Program-made: the position numbers and the translations under genes
Notes under the pieces: generated by a model
The model's input: only the letters and a program-made list of their open reading frames with translations
The model's database searches: none
Told to the model about the DNA's origin: nothing
NCBI RefSeq assembly: GCF_048564905.1
Contig: NC_133021.1
Coordinates: 31,941,097 to 32,005,096 of the forward strand
From: Vicugna pacos
Taxonomy: Eukaryota > Chordata > Mammalia > Artiodactyla > Camelidae
Reading direction: 5' to 3'
DNA length: 64,000 nucleotides
In this document: in pieces, positions 21,241 to 31,715 of the stretch
How the letters are laid out: each line of letters begins with the position of its first letter
How positions within the stretch are numbered: position 1 is the first letter of the stretch

Positions 21241-22204
21241 CTAGGAGGAATAGAGACAAAGCCTAACATTGTAGTTTATGATTTTAGAAGAAAAAAGAGC
21301 AAGAAATTCACAAGTCAGCCTCAATGAAAGTATTTGTTTATACTGCCTGAGCTTTGGACAATGAAACCATTGTCGGCTTTAAGAAAGGACTAAGTGCAGA
21401 GAAAGCAGTTTGGGAAGGTCCACGGCGAGCGATGGATTCCCACATGGTGCCTTGGGCCGCAGTAAGCAGTGGAATGAACGCCCACCTTGTATGCAGAGGG
21501 TCGCATCACAGCAGTGTGCTTGCAACTCCTCTCGTGCCTGTTAAAATTGCAAACAGCTTTGTATAAAACTATATTGTGGCAATTGTCACTGGGAGAATGA
21601 TTATGAGGTATAAATCCCTAATATTTATGGTTTACAAATGTAACTAAATTCAAGGTCTTTTGTATTCCGTGAAATCTGGGTCCAACAATGTAATAGCAGA
21701 TGTTCTAAATAAAAGGCTTTTGTGAAGAGAATAATTGCTTTAAATGACTTAATATCAGTCTCATAAGGCTCCTGAAATTTTGATATGACATTAACATTAG
21801 CCTGTCATTTTAATACACACTGACAGACAAATGCTAATAGATAAATATTATGTTCTATAAATATGGTGTTAAAATCCAGTGGCACATCCCAGAATGTTTC
21901 AAGAATTTGCTCCGTCTTCTCAAGAGACTCTCAGCCTCTTAGCGGCTTCAGGAAGACTTCTGGGGGATGGATTCCTTGTCTGGAGAGAATTCTGAGGCAA
22001 GGGAAGGTCAAGTGCTTTCCTTTGGTTCATAGAAGTAGGAGGACAACGTTTTGTCCATTGGCTTCCAAGCTTCTGGGTCCATCTGGGAGCCATTGTGCTT
22101 TCAATATTTCATGAGAGGAGGGGAAAGTGGTTTCTGGGAGAATCCAGTAGACAGAGGGTGGCCAGGAGACTGCCGGAGGAGTGAGGGGATTGGAATAAAG
22201 GCAA
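21241..22204. other. Single-copy stretch, candidate conserved element at 21600-21860
   Basis: The stretch 21600-21860 is AT-rich and complex. It has spaced TGTCA words (GACATTAACATTAGCCTGTC, ACACTGACAGACAAATGC) and lacks homopolymers or repeats. It reads like conserved non-coding DNA, but no comparison is available. Frames right of it (83 codons, 21863-22114) are not recognised. Confidence 0.42.
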
Positions 22205-22870
22205 TTTTAGAGTTCATGTTTTTTATTTCATTTTATGGTGAGAAAAACACAAAGCAGGATATTCACTCTCTTAAGTTTTTGAGCGTACAGTACCTCATGG
22301 TTGACTTTGGGTACCATGTTGTACAGCAGATCTCTGGGGCTTACTCCTCTCAGTTCACTGACACTTTATGCCTATTGATTAATAAGTCCCCATCTCTCCC
22401 TCCTTCCAGCCCCTGGCAACCACCATTCCACTCTTTGAGTCTATAAATTTGACTATTTTAGATGCCCCATATCATTGGAATCACACGGTACTCGTCCTGT
22501 GACTGGCTTATTTTACTTAGCATCATGTTCTCCAGGTCCATCCACACTGCTGCATTTGCAGAACTGACTTCTTTTTTTAAGGCTGAATAGTATTCCATTG
22601 TGTGACTAGACCACATTTTCTTCCCCCATTCATCCATTGATGGGCATTTCGGTTGTTTGCGCTTCTTGGTTATCATGACAAACATAGGAGGGATGATATC
22701 TCTTCACAATCTTGATTTCATTTCATTTGGATTCATATTTGGAAGTGAGATTGCTGGATCATAGGGCGGCACTGGTGTTAACTTTTTGAGGAGGCTTCAC
22801 GCTGTTTCCTGTAGCAGCTGCACCATTTTGTGATCCTGCCATCAGTGTTTGTGGGTTTCATGCAACTTTC
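22205..22870 (-). mobile_element. Old L1 3' part (ORF2 end)
   Basis: On the minus strand, the 75-codon frame 22458-22685 contains KQPKCPSMDEWGKKMWSSHT, MEYYSALKKE and WMDLENMMLSKISQSQ, the C-terminal signature of L1 ORF2p. The plus strand holds the usual antisense phrases GCTGAATAGTATTCCATTGT and GTGAGATTGCTGGATCATAG. The element is truncated at both ends and frame-broken. Confidence 0.9.
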
Positions 22871-23124
22871 GTCTTTACTTCACTAGGATGGTTCTAGGAG
22901 ATCCAACCAGTGGTCTTTCCTGTACTATGACTTGTGAGCATCTCCCAGAAGTGCTATTCCCAACTTTAGGATCCCACTCAAGGAGAGGAACAAAATTTTC
23001 CCAGGCAGGCTAAAAGGCACCAGTGGTAGAGGAAGTAATGGGTGCTCGGTCCCAGTCACACACATAGAGGGTACAACATTCATCAGAGATTGTTCATTGC
23101 ATCTGTAACAAGCCATGTATGTGT
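22871..23124. other. Single-copy stretch
   Basis: No feature seen apart from a 63-codon minus frame (22925-23116) without motif. Confidence 0.5.
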
Positions 23125-23147
23125 TGTGTGTGTGTGTGTGTGTGTGC
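23125..23147. repeat. (GT)n microsatellite
   Basis: About eleven GT units, perfect. Confidence 0.93.
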
Positions 23148-23232
23148 AGAGAACAATGTGTGGAAAGGAAAGAAAAGAGTAATATTATGTCCTGAAAAAT
23201 ACATAATATGGAATCATCATGGATTTAGAGGT

Positions 23233-23255
23233 GGGGTAGAGGGCTGGGGGTTGGG
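23233..23255 (+). other. G-quadruplex motif
   Basis: Four G tracts of 4, 3, 5 and 3 with loops TAGA, CT and TT fit the standard G3+N1-7 pattern on the plus strand. Folding is inferred only from pattern. Confidence 0.6.
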
Positions 23256-23730
23256 TGAGTGACAATAAGGAAGGCTGGGCAGGTGATCGGTGTGATTAAA
23301 CAAAAAAACTCACTCTCCTCCCCTTATAGGGAAAGATAGGCAGTGTTCCTCAGTCCCTCCAGGTGATAAATTCTCTTAAGTTTGTGAACTTACCTGGGCT
23401 GATTTTGTCAACATCTTGTCTCTTTTGAATTAGCAGTTTATTCCCAAGAAAGGGAACTTGGCATTTTCTTTTTCTCCATTGGTGACAATGTTAAAGAAAG
23501 AGTCTTTCACTCTACTCTAAGGGATGTAGGATTCCCTGAAGGTGCCTTTCAAACAGACCATTCCCCTTTGTCAGGGTGAACGGAAACAGGCAAGTCCCGG
23601 TACCCAGCCCTCAAGCGGCTCAGCGCTCCCTGCACACGTAGCTCTGGTCTCGACAGCAGGATGCTGCGCGTGATAAACTTTTACTGTCAGAAAGGAAGGC
23701 GTAAGTGCTGAAGATGAATCAAGAGGAGCC
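23256..23730. other. Single-copy stretch
   Basis: Nothing recognised. The 76-codon minus frame 23571-23801 runs into the SINE at its start and is spurious. Confidence 0.55.
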
Positions 23731-23820
23731 TTTTTTTTTTTAATGGAGGCACTGCAGACTGAACCCAGGACTTCGTGCATACCAAGCAAGTGCTGTACCA
23801 CTGAGCTACACCCTCCTCCC
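23731..23820 (-). mobile_element. Camelid Vic-1-type SINE, minus strand
   Basis: A T11 run (tail) is followed by TAATGGAGGCACTGCAGACT, GAACCCAGGACTTCGTGCAT and GTACCACTGAGCTACACCCT. The tRNA-related head is complete, but the tail region between the T run and the head is short. No target-site duplication is obvious. Confidence 0.92.
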
Positions 23821-24075
23821 CAGGATGGGTCTTTTCTGCAAGGAATACTGGTTCCTAATGAAACATCTGGTGTTGCTTAGCATTTCCATGACTAACTTCA
23901 CAACGTGGAAGGGATTTCTTTTTTGGATTAAAATTGGTAAACCCTACAAAACACACAGTGTCTAAATATCTCCATTTGATGGAACACACCCACATGCGCT
24001 CTTGTGGTCCGTAAGGGAGAAAGCCTGGCTGGGAGCTAGAGACCGTAGGTCCTCGTCTTGACAGAGCCCTGACTT

Positions 24076-24185
24076 AGGATCATTTGATTTTCTCCCCAGA
24101 GGTACGACCTGGGTGAGTGACTTCATCTCTCTCAGCTTTACTTTTTTTTTAACTCTCAAGTGAAAATATTTGAGTGGCTGCATTC
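24076..24185 (-). repeat. MIR fragment
   Basis: Antisense landmarks 'gacctgggtgagtgacttcatctctctcagcttt' in parts match the MIR 'tgtgtgaccttgggcaagt...ctcagttt' order. Confidence 0.6.
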
Positions 24186-25189
24186 TAAGTTCCTCTCCCC
24201 CTCCTGAGGTCTCCCCATCTTCAGAACCAAGCATGGAGCCAACCCAAACCGTTGTGCTAGGTGTGCACGGAGGCACTGGCCACCTGGTTCTTTCAGATGT
24301 ATTTCACTGACGTGCCGAGCAAAGTCTCCATGGGAATTTGTTATTCATTTAGCGAGGACCCCCAAACGAATCCTACAGATCCAACTCCTATGCACCAGCA
24401 GTGTGGGCTGACAGAAAAGGGGTCCACGACGCAGGAGTGCTCGAGGCCCCATCCTGGGGCACAGAAGGACCCACAGGAGCATGGCTGCCTCCGCAGTCTC
24501 CTCCCAGCTACATCAAGGAAGGAAGGAAGGTGCACAGAGAGCAGAGACAAACTCCAGCTTCTATCTCCACCGGTGCTCCCTTTAGCCAGTGGTCCAGGTG
24601 GGACGGATGCAGACTCTCCCAGGAAACTGACAAAGGGTTCCACGGGGAGGATGGAATCTAAAGAAACTGTTTTTCTTCCCTCCCCCTGTACCTCGGGAGT
24701 GAGGGTTGAATTACTTTCCTGATTTGATTCACTGTCGCTAAGAAGTCGGTTAAAGGGTCCCCCATCTAAATGTTTGTTTGAGGTCCTCATAGCTACAAAA
24801 GGATGGCGAGAAAGAAACCAGAGACACAGACACGTTTTCATCCCACCTTATCTGTCAAAACCTACCCGATTCTCTGCGGCCGGCCCATCGGCATGTATGC
24901 ATGATCTATAGACACCCTTCACCCTTTCGAACGGTGTTCTTCCGGAAAAAACTCGCACATCTGACTCAAAGCACTGAGGGGATGTTCCGTGCTTGCACGT
25001 TGCTCCTCTTGCTCTGAAAAGCAGAGAGCTCACTCCTGTTTTCTAGCAGATCATACCCAGACCAGCCCCACCTGCCACATGTAGGGAACAAATTGTTGTG
25101 ATTTGTGAACAGCCCACAACCAAGGTGCCCAACTGTCCTTAGAGGAAGAACTCAAGGTTCACGTCCTCTGTCGTGGGCACGGCCAGGGC
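24186..25189. other. Single-copy stretch with opposed open frames
   Basis: A 153-codon plus frame (24261-24722) and a 166-codon minus frame (24341-24841) overlap almost fully, and an 86-codon plus frame overlaps both. None shows a known domain, signal peptide or codon-like pattern. Moderate GC content is enough to explain the openness. Confidence 0.55.
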
Positions 25190-25345
25190 TGGGCGCCAGG
25201 CGTCAAAAGATCTGGCTTCAAATCTTTACTCCCCTGCACGGAAACAATGTCGCTTTCCCTCCGTCAGCCTTGGTGTCCATCTCTAGGGATGACGAGATCA
25301 CTGCGCACCTAACAGATTTTCCAGGAAGATGATGGCGATCTGAGA
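25190..25345 (-). repeat. MIR fragment
   Basis: 'gatctggcttcaaatctttactcccctgcac' in parts, then CGTCAGCCTTGGTGTCCATC and 'tctagggatgacgagat', follows the antisense MIR order. Confidence 0.55.
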
Positions 25346-25925
25346 GCTGTGCGTGAACTGAAAACATCTAGTTGCAGCCTTTTCATTGCTGTTTTATCCT
25401 CCTGGTCATTAGCGCTCTGAGGGCCGACATACTCCCGTGTTGACCACGTGTGGGGGGCTTTCTGTGGTTTATGCGTCTTGGGGCCCTGAGGACCAGAGGA
25501 GGAGCTGCCCGCCCTCCTTAGCTAGTTCTTGGAGAGAGTAAGGGACTCGCCCGTGTGGGTGCCTTTGCTCTGCAGAGCAACCAATCATAAGCCCATGTCC
25601 CCACCTTCCTCCTTTCACCCAGCTCCTGCAGGCAGGACACTGTGTACTCCCTCGCCCTCAATCACCCCTGGGCCAGGCGCTGTGCAAGCAGGGGCCGTCC
25701 ATTCACCCCAGAGCTTGTTGAGGATGTCAAGTTATCCAATCCTGGGCCTGTTCAGCTTGCTCATTCCCTTCTGTGAGATGAAGGCTTTTGGCCGCGCCTC
25801 CCCCACGATCCGTCCTCCCGGCCCCTGGTGCTTCCGCAGGGAGCCCTCCATGGCCTGTTGTGATTTCTGTTTTTAGGGGTTTGTGACTATAAACTTCTTC
25901 CTCCACGACCATCATTTCCATGTCC
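25346..25925. other. Single-copy stretch
   Basis: The 115-codon plus frame 25529-25876 is Pro/Ser-rich with no recognisable domain. It is overlapped by a 70-codon minus frame. No repeat seen. Confidence 0.55.
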
Positions 25926-26000
25926 GTATGTCCTAACATATCAGATTAAAGCAAATCCTGGGCACATTTTTAAACTGGTTCCCTGCATGAATATATTTTG
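25926..26000 (-). repeat. Possible L1M 3' UTR scrap
   Basis: The wording AGATTAAAGCAAATCCTGGG followed by 'catgaatatattttga' resembles a common antisense L1M 3' UTR segment. It is short. Confidence 0.35.
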
Positions 26001-26859
26001 AAACGAACAAACCCAGGGAAGAGGAGGCACCAGGGCCTTCAGTTTGGAGACTGCTTCACCCCTCGGGGCAGTGGGGTCGGAGCAGGCGTAGGTCAGCGCC
26101 TGCTCGCTGCTCGTCCGAGAGTCTCAGCGCTCTGAGGAATCGCCCCTTCTCAGAGCAGACCTATCAGCGCTTCTGGGTGCGCTGTATTTTTTAAATTATT
26201 ATTAAAGCTGCCTCCCATGAGTTTAAGGCTCTGCCAGGATTGAGCACTACTAGTGTGGACCACCTGTGAATTTTTCATCAGCTTTAAAATATTATATCAA
26301 ATAAGCCCTGAAAGGTCATCTTGTGGGGAAGAAGTCTTTGAGAACGATGAGTTAGATACGGAGAGCTCCAAATATTAGATGACGTGGACTAACCCCTATT
26401 GGTGAAGAAAGAATTCATGTACCATATTTTTGAAAGGAAGTGGGAGGGGGCTGGGGTTTCCCCCAAGTCTGAGCCAACTAGAACACTGTCATACCCATTC
26501 AGTTAGGACGGAGGCACGTGGCAGTGTGGCCTTTTGGGTTCTCATTTTGGCCTCAAGCCATTTGATGGCACGACCAGCTTCAGTGACATATAATGCAGTG
26601 TCTTGCGTCTGGCCCTAGAAGCTGCTGACATAGTTTATACAATGATTTTACTCACGAGGGAAAAATTAATTGCATCCTCCTCAGCCAGTTACTCTGTGCT
26701 ACAGCTTCACTGGAAAAAGCCAGAATTCCCCTTAGGAGCCCCAATTTCAAGTTAATATATAGTAATGCTGTCCGTGGCTTTATTAATGTAGAGACGGGGG
26801 GCCTGGGGGTAGAAATCAGCAGGCTACGGGCCAGAGAGGTTTGCTCTTGTCTGGCCCGT
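26001..26859. other. Single-copy stretch
   Basis: Moderately CpG-bearing at 26060-26180 but well short of an island. Frames are no longer than 78 codons. Confidence 0.55.
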
Positions 26860-26985
26860 CCACAGGCCAGCTGTGTGATCTGGGTCACACCTGACTTCAG
26901 GTTCAGTCCCTAAACGTGGAACCGGAATAATCTGGTTTGCCTCTTGGGCACAAATAATAAAAACAAATGAGATAATGTCTTTGGA
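26860..26985 (-). repeat. MIR fragment
   Basis: CAGCTGTGTGATCTGGGTCA, then 'aggttcagtccctaaacgtgga' and 'aaataataaaaacaaatgaga', matches antisense MIR. Confidence 0.65.
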
Positions 26986-27017
26986 GAGACTGGAGTTCCT
27001 TGGAGAGCATGACCATA

Positions 27018-27041
27018 AAACACACACACACACACACACAC
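27018..27041. repeat. (CA)n microsatellite
   Basis: About twelve CA units, perfect. Confidence 0.93.
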
Positions 27042-27590
27042 CCCTTAGGAGAGTTCTCTCTCCAAGTACGTTATCAATCTAATAAACAGGAAATTATAAC
27101 TCCTCCCAAAGCATGATTTTCTACTCAACCCATTATCTTTAAGAAAAAAGCCATTTCTCCTCCACAGGGTTGCCAGGAATCTCAGCCCTCGTGTCCCCGC
27201 AGGTTGCAGTGGGAAAAGGATGTTTTGTTCTTGCCGCCGGTGCACGCATTCCCATGTGTTCTCTGAGAATGACCCCATCTGGGGCTCAGGGGGGACCTCA
27301 GACGTGTTTTTAAATGTTTGGACTCCATCAGTCCCTCCTGTGTATTTGTTTCCCTACTAATCGCTATGGTGTTTAATTGTTAAAGCCGTGTGGGTTCCAA
27401 GGGAAATTGAATCCATATGGTTCTGATTCATTTGCACTGAGCTCATCAAATTGTTGTTTTCTAAGAGCTGTTTGCTGTCCAGGAAGAATCCCCAAGTGCC
27501 TCTTTCATACACCATTCTATGCTTTTCAACATCTTTGAAACAGGAAGCAAAACCCACTATCAACAACTATGACCACCTCCTTCTCCACGT
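27042..27590. other. Single-copy stretch
   Basis: Two minus frames of 77 and 69 codons with no known features. No repeat seen. Confidence 0.55.
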
Positions 27591-27592
27591 AG

Positions 27593-27955
27593 CCTTTTTT
27601 TTTTAAATTGAGGTATAGTTGGTTTACAATGTTGTGTTAGTTTCTGGTGTACAGCATGGTGACTCAGTTGTGTATATGTATGTGTGTGTATATATATATT
27701 TTTTTTTTCATAGCGGGTTGTTACAACCTATTGAGTACAGCTTGTAATTCCCTGTGCTATATAGTAGGTCCTTGTTGTTTATCTATTTTATATACAGTAG
27801 TGTATATCCACTGATCCCAAACTCCTAATTTATCCCTACCCTGCTCTTTGCCCATTGGCAACCACAAGTTTGCTTTCTACGTCTATGAGTCTGTTTCTGT
27901 ATAATAGCCAAGACATGGAAGCAACCTAAATGCCCATCGACAGATGGCTAGACAA
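27593..27955. mobile_element. Second 5'-inverted L1 insertion
   Basis: 27593-27900 is L1 3' UTR on the minus strand: a T run, TTGAGGTATAGTTGGTTTAC, GTTAGTTTCTGGTGTACAGC, CCATTGGCAACCACAAGTTT. At about 27901 the strand switches to plus-strand ORF2: ATAGCCAAGACATGGAAGCA, 'acctaaatgcccatcgacagatgg'. The inverted piece is only some 55 bp, and about 200 bp of L1 between the two pieces is missing. This is compatible with twin priming plus deletion. No clear target-site duplication was seen. Confidence 0.8.
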
Positions 27956-28929
27956 GCAGTTGAGATAACTGTAGAGAACAAGTGGAGATCACAGAATGAA
28001 TGAGAGAGGGAAACCCATGGGAAGAGCTGAGGGAGCAAATGCAAATGTAGTCGCGTTGTCAAAGTTGTGACTGTGATGACATCACAGGTAAGGAGAACCC
28101 TGTGCTTAAGATGACTGAAGGACGGTTAGCAGAGGAAGAGGAACGTCTCGATGACAGTTATCAGCCCAGAAGTAGGAAAGCAGCCACACTGATTTGCACC
28201 AGCCCGGAACACACGGGGCAGGGAGAGTGATGCTGAAGAGCAGACGGGCGGCCTGATGGAGAGACGGGCCAGAGGCATAACCTTGGCCACTTCTGATGAA
28301 AGGCTCTGTTGATTCCTAATGAAGAAGTTAAGACCTGTGTGGGCGTGTTAGTACACAGAGTGTTGCAGAGGGCGTCTCTTTTTCTCCTTTCTGTCTGGAA
28401 ACTTTCCCAGCAGGATCTGCCCCCGCCTGACCTGGTGGCCTTTCTTTGTTGCTGTAAGGCCCAGCACGCTGTTCACCTGGCTCCAGCTATCCCAGGGATC
28501 TGAGCTGGACGAGTCGGAGCTCAGAAAGCCGTTCCTCTTTTACGGCAAAATGCCAGGACCAGGCAGCCTGAAGGGCTTGGTGTTGGTCTTTGCAAGAACC
28601 AGAGGACCATGAAAGCTCTGGAGTCCACCTCGCTTGAAGCCAACCCCACTTCTGGACTTTTAATTATAAAAACTAATGCATTCTCTTTTCTTAAGCAATT
28701 ACTCAAGACCACACCTATAAACATTTTAAGCCTCACTTTCATTGGGTCAAGACAAGACAATCATGACAGCCTTCCTTAGATCCCCTGCCTCTTGTTAGAG
28801 AATTTTTTTCCTACCTTGCATTATCTGTGTGTTTGTGATGTTTTGACTACCATTCTGACTTTCTTAAACACTGAAAATTCATTCTGTTCTGTCTCCACTC
28901 CTGCCAGCACCTCGCCCTGTTCCTGGCTG
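27956..28929. other. Single-copy stretch
   Basis: No repeat recognised. Short frames only (79 codons, minus, 28521-28760). Confidence 0.55.
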
Positions 28930-29090
28930 GTGATAATATTGGGTAGCATCTGCTGAACTTTAATCACATATTGGACATTGTTCTGGGTCCCCTAGAGATG
29001 CTAATACATTTAATCTTCATTAAAACCGTTAAGAGAGAGATAAAAGCATCAACCCCAGTTTACAGAATAGCGAACAAGAACAGAGAGGAC
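28930..29090 (+). repeat. MIR, long copy
   Basis: 'tagcatctgctgaactttaatcacatattggac' in parts, then ATACATTTAATCTTCATTAA and CCCCAGTTTACAGAATAGCG, keep MIR order through the core. Confidence 0.75.
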
Positions 29091-30797
29091 TATGTACCTT
29101 TCCTACTCAAACTGAAAAACATATACAGTAGTTTCAACTCAAACCATTTGATGTCACCATTTTTCCAAGATAATGTGCACTGTTGCCTCCTGGTTGGTTC
29201 TCCTTTAAAGAAATTTTTGTTGAATAAGGGTTATTGAATGGACTAAATTAAATTACGGGAGGAAAGCTTTCTCAATAGATTACAAATACTTTCCCCGAGG
29301 AGGAATTTCACCCGGAATAGAGAGAGACTAAATCAGCACTGTTGTTAACATGGTCTTCATCCTTTATTCGCGCTAATGAGGCCAGTGAGTCTCCTTCTCA
29401 AGGTTTGCATGTTTATGCTGTTTACTTTAAGACAGTGCCCAACACTGCCTCTGCATCAGATATCTGGCTTTGCTCTTTTTTAGTTTTTGCCTGTTTTATC
29501 CTATTTTACTTCATTTTATCTCATTAATATTTATATTCTCTCTTAAGGGAGCTAAAAAGGTTTAACCATCAAAGAGTTAAAGAAGAGACAGCTGACAGTC
29601 AGCAGATGATAAAAGAGCGAGTCCATCAAGGAAACGTGCTCTAAAGTGAGCCTCGATAATTGGTTTAATAACGGGTGATAGGGGTGTGGACACGGAGTGT
29701 GCACAGGCTTTTGGTGGTCTTCCCACTTTCTTTGATGCTCTGTGTGATAGCTGGTGTGACAAACTACATAGAGGTGGTAGAACTCCAGGATTTCACCCCA
29801 TCATTAAACACCCTCAGCGGTGCCAACAGAGCCATTTGCAATTCTCATAAGAATCGGAGCAGAAGAGTGTCTGGACCAAACGCACATCCCTCCCCCATGT
29901 CCTCGGAGCTGGGTGGCCTGTGTGAGACCTCTGCTCTGTCATCTCTAGAAGAGCTTGGTGGGCCAGCCCTGTTCAGCATGTTTGACTTGAGCATCCATCG
30001 AGAGGAAATCAGACCAGAAATCCCTCCATCGGGAAGATCTCACAGAGGAGGACCAGAGAGGAGGCTGTGCATCCAGTCACCTGGTGATGGGAAGTGATGA
30101 GGGTCTGTTGGCCAGGTGGTGACATACCCTCTTCTTAAAAGGATGTGGCTTCTAGTGTAAGTGGGTTTAAAATTTCCTACTGTGTTTGTGGTCCTCTAAG
30201 AGCATGTGATCTGAAAAACACTCCAAATTCTGAAGACATGTCTTTTTATAAATGAGCATCCTTGTCTCAAAAACTTTCTTTACAAAACCACTCAGGGTAT
30301 ATACTTTCCCCAAACGAGCACTTTCAGTGTCCCATTTGATTTAGAAACCCTAATTCTCTACCTAAATTTCAAAATTCTGCAGGACGCATACAGGAAAAAG
30401 GAAATAAATACTAACTTTTAACACAGGGACAGGTGTGGTCCAGCTACAGTGTGCCTTCCTACCTTTTTTTCTTTCTTCAAAAAGTCATTGGTTCATGAGC
30501 TGAGCAATTCCTCCCACCCTACCTTTCTCTACGTTATAACTCATGTCATTCTCCCCAAGATTCTGGCATCATCCGCAAGACCTTGTTGAGGAAGTGGTGG
30601 GAATTTTTTTTTAATCATTTTCTGTGCGACGATCGGTATTTGAGAAAGGATTTAGGCTGTCTTAGGTACCACAGCTAAATGCCAATTTCAGCCAGAAGTT
30701 GCTAGAGGCAGTGGATGGAGATCTACAACTCCCAAAAGACAATATCCAGTGTATTTTTCATCTTCCCACCCTTGTATGGTTTTGATTTAATGTACCA
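29091..30797. other. Long single-copy stretch
   Basis: A 140-codon plus frame (29675-30097) is the largest open frame here. It has a possible hydrophobic N-terminal segment (LLVVFPLSLMLCVIAGV) but no family match. A non-coding reading is more likely. No repeats recognised. Confidence 0.5.
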
Positions 30798-30850
30798 GGG
30801 TGCAGCGTGGCAGTATTGATGTAGTGGATATAAATCTTGGTCCACAACCT
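30798..30850 (-). repeat. Possible MIR end
   Basis: GTGGCAGTATTGATGTAGTG followed by 'gatataaatcttggtcca' resembles the antisense MIR 3' end 'ggcagtatagtatagtggttaagagc'. It is short. Confidence 0.4.
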
Positions 30851-30963
30851 CAGACCTACGATAGATATGAAACTTTTTATTAAAAACACAGCCAAAATTG
30901 GACCCTAAGCCACCCTTTCACTGGGTAAGGGGGATGATCAGGTTTTAGTAATGCTTGAGGACT

Positions 30964-30984
30964 CCCCCACCCCCCTCCCACCCC
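30964..30984 (-). other. Strong G-quadruplex motif
   Basis: On the minus strand, G tracts of 4, 3, 6 and 5 are separated by single-base loops (T, A, T). Single-nucleotide loops are the class known to fold most stably in vitro. On the plus strand this is a C-rich tract able to form an i-motif. Confidence 0.75.
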
Positions 30985-31715
30985 AGGGAATGAGGAGGAC
31001 CTTGGTGGGGTCTTACAGAGCCTGAAGGCTCTGGGAAATCTCTGAAAGTTATTTATTACCACTTCACATTAAGCCCATAAATATAAGAGCATGAATTTCC
31101 ACTTGAGGGAGGAGACTGGGAAAAATATATGGTAAGAAAATTAATATCTCAAAATGATACCCCATAGGATCGAAACTGGACCCTCCTCTCTGTCTATTTT
31201 CTAGCCACCAGGCACAACTGGCAGTTGATTTTCCCTCAGCGGAGCCCCCCTGCACCAGGGTGAGGGACACTCCTCTCAGAGGTCAGCACATTATTTCCTT
31301 AGTTTCTAGCGCTCCTGAGACACTGAGAGGCGGCACCTTTTCCTGCTTTCACAGGTGTTTCTGGAAAGGTAGTTCAGGGGCAGCCAGTCAGCTGTCCTCA
31401 CACTCAACTTCTTGTCAAATTCGATTGTTATTTCTTAAATTGTCTTTTTCCCAAGGACTGGAGCTAATGAATTCTCTTCAACTTCAGACCTGGCAATTAT
31501 CCTTTCTAATCACACCCCCAAACGCCATCTGTGTGGCCTTGGATGCAACACCGGCGTCCACCGCAGCTGCAGGACACGCCAAGTGGGCGATTTCAGGGAC
31601 TCGCATGTGGTCGTTTGACTATGACGTGTTCGCTTATCTGCTGTGTCCACAGAGTCGGGAGAGCACACTCATTCCAGTGCTTTCTCCACTCTGGTCCAAG
31701 TATATTTAGATACAG
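30985..31715. other. Single-copy stretch
   Basis: The 149-codon plus frame 31260-31709 continues to the L1 boundary and shows no domain. Another frame overlaps it in a different phase. Not called as a gene. Confidence 0.5.

Noticed and set aside
29675-30097. 140-codon frame with a hydrophobic N-terminal segment
   Set aside because: A lone hydrophobic stretch without family similarity is not enough to call a secreted or membrane protein.
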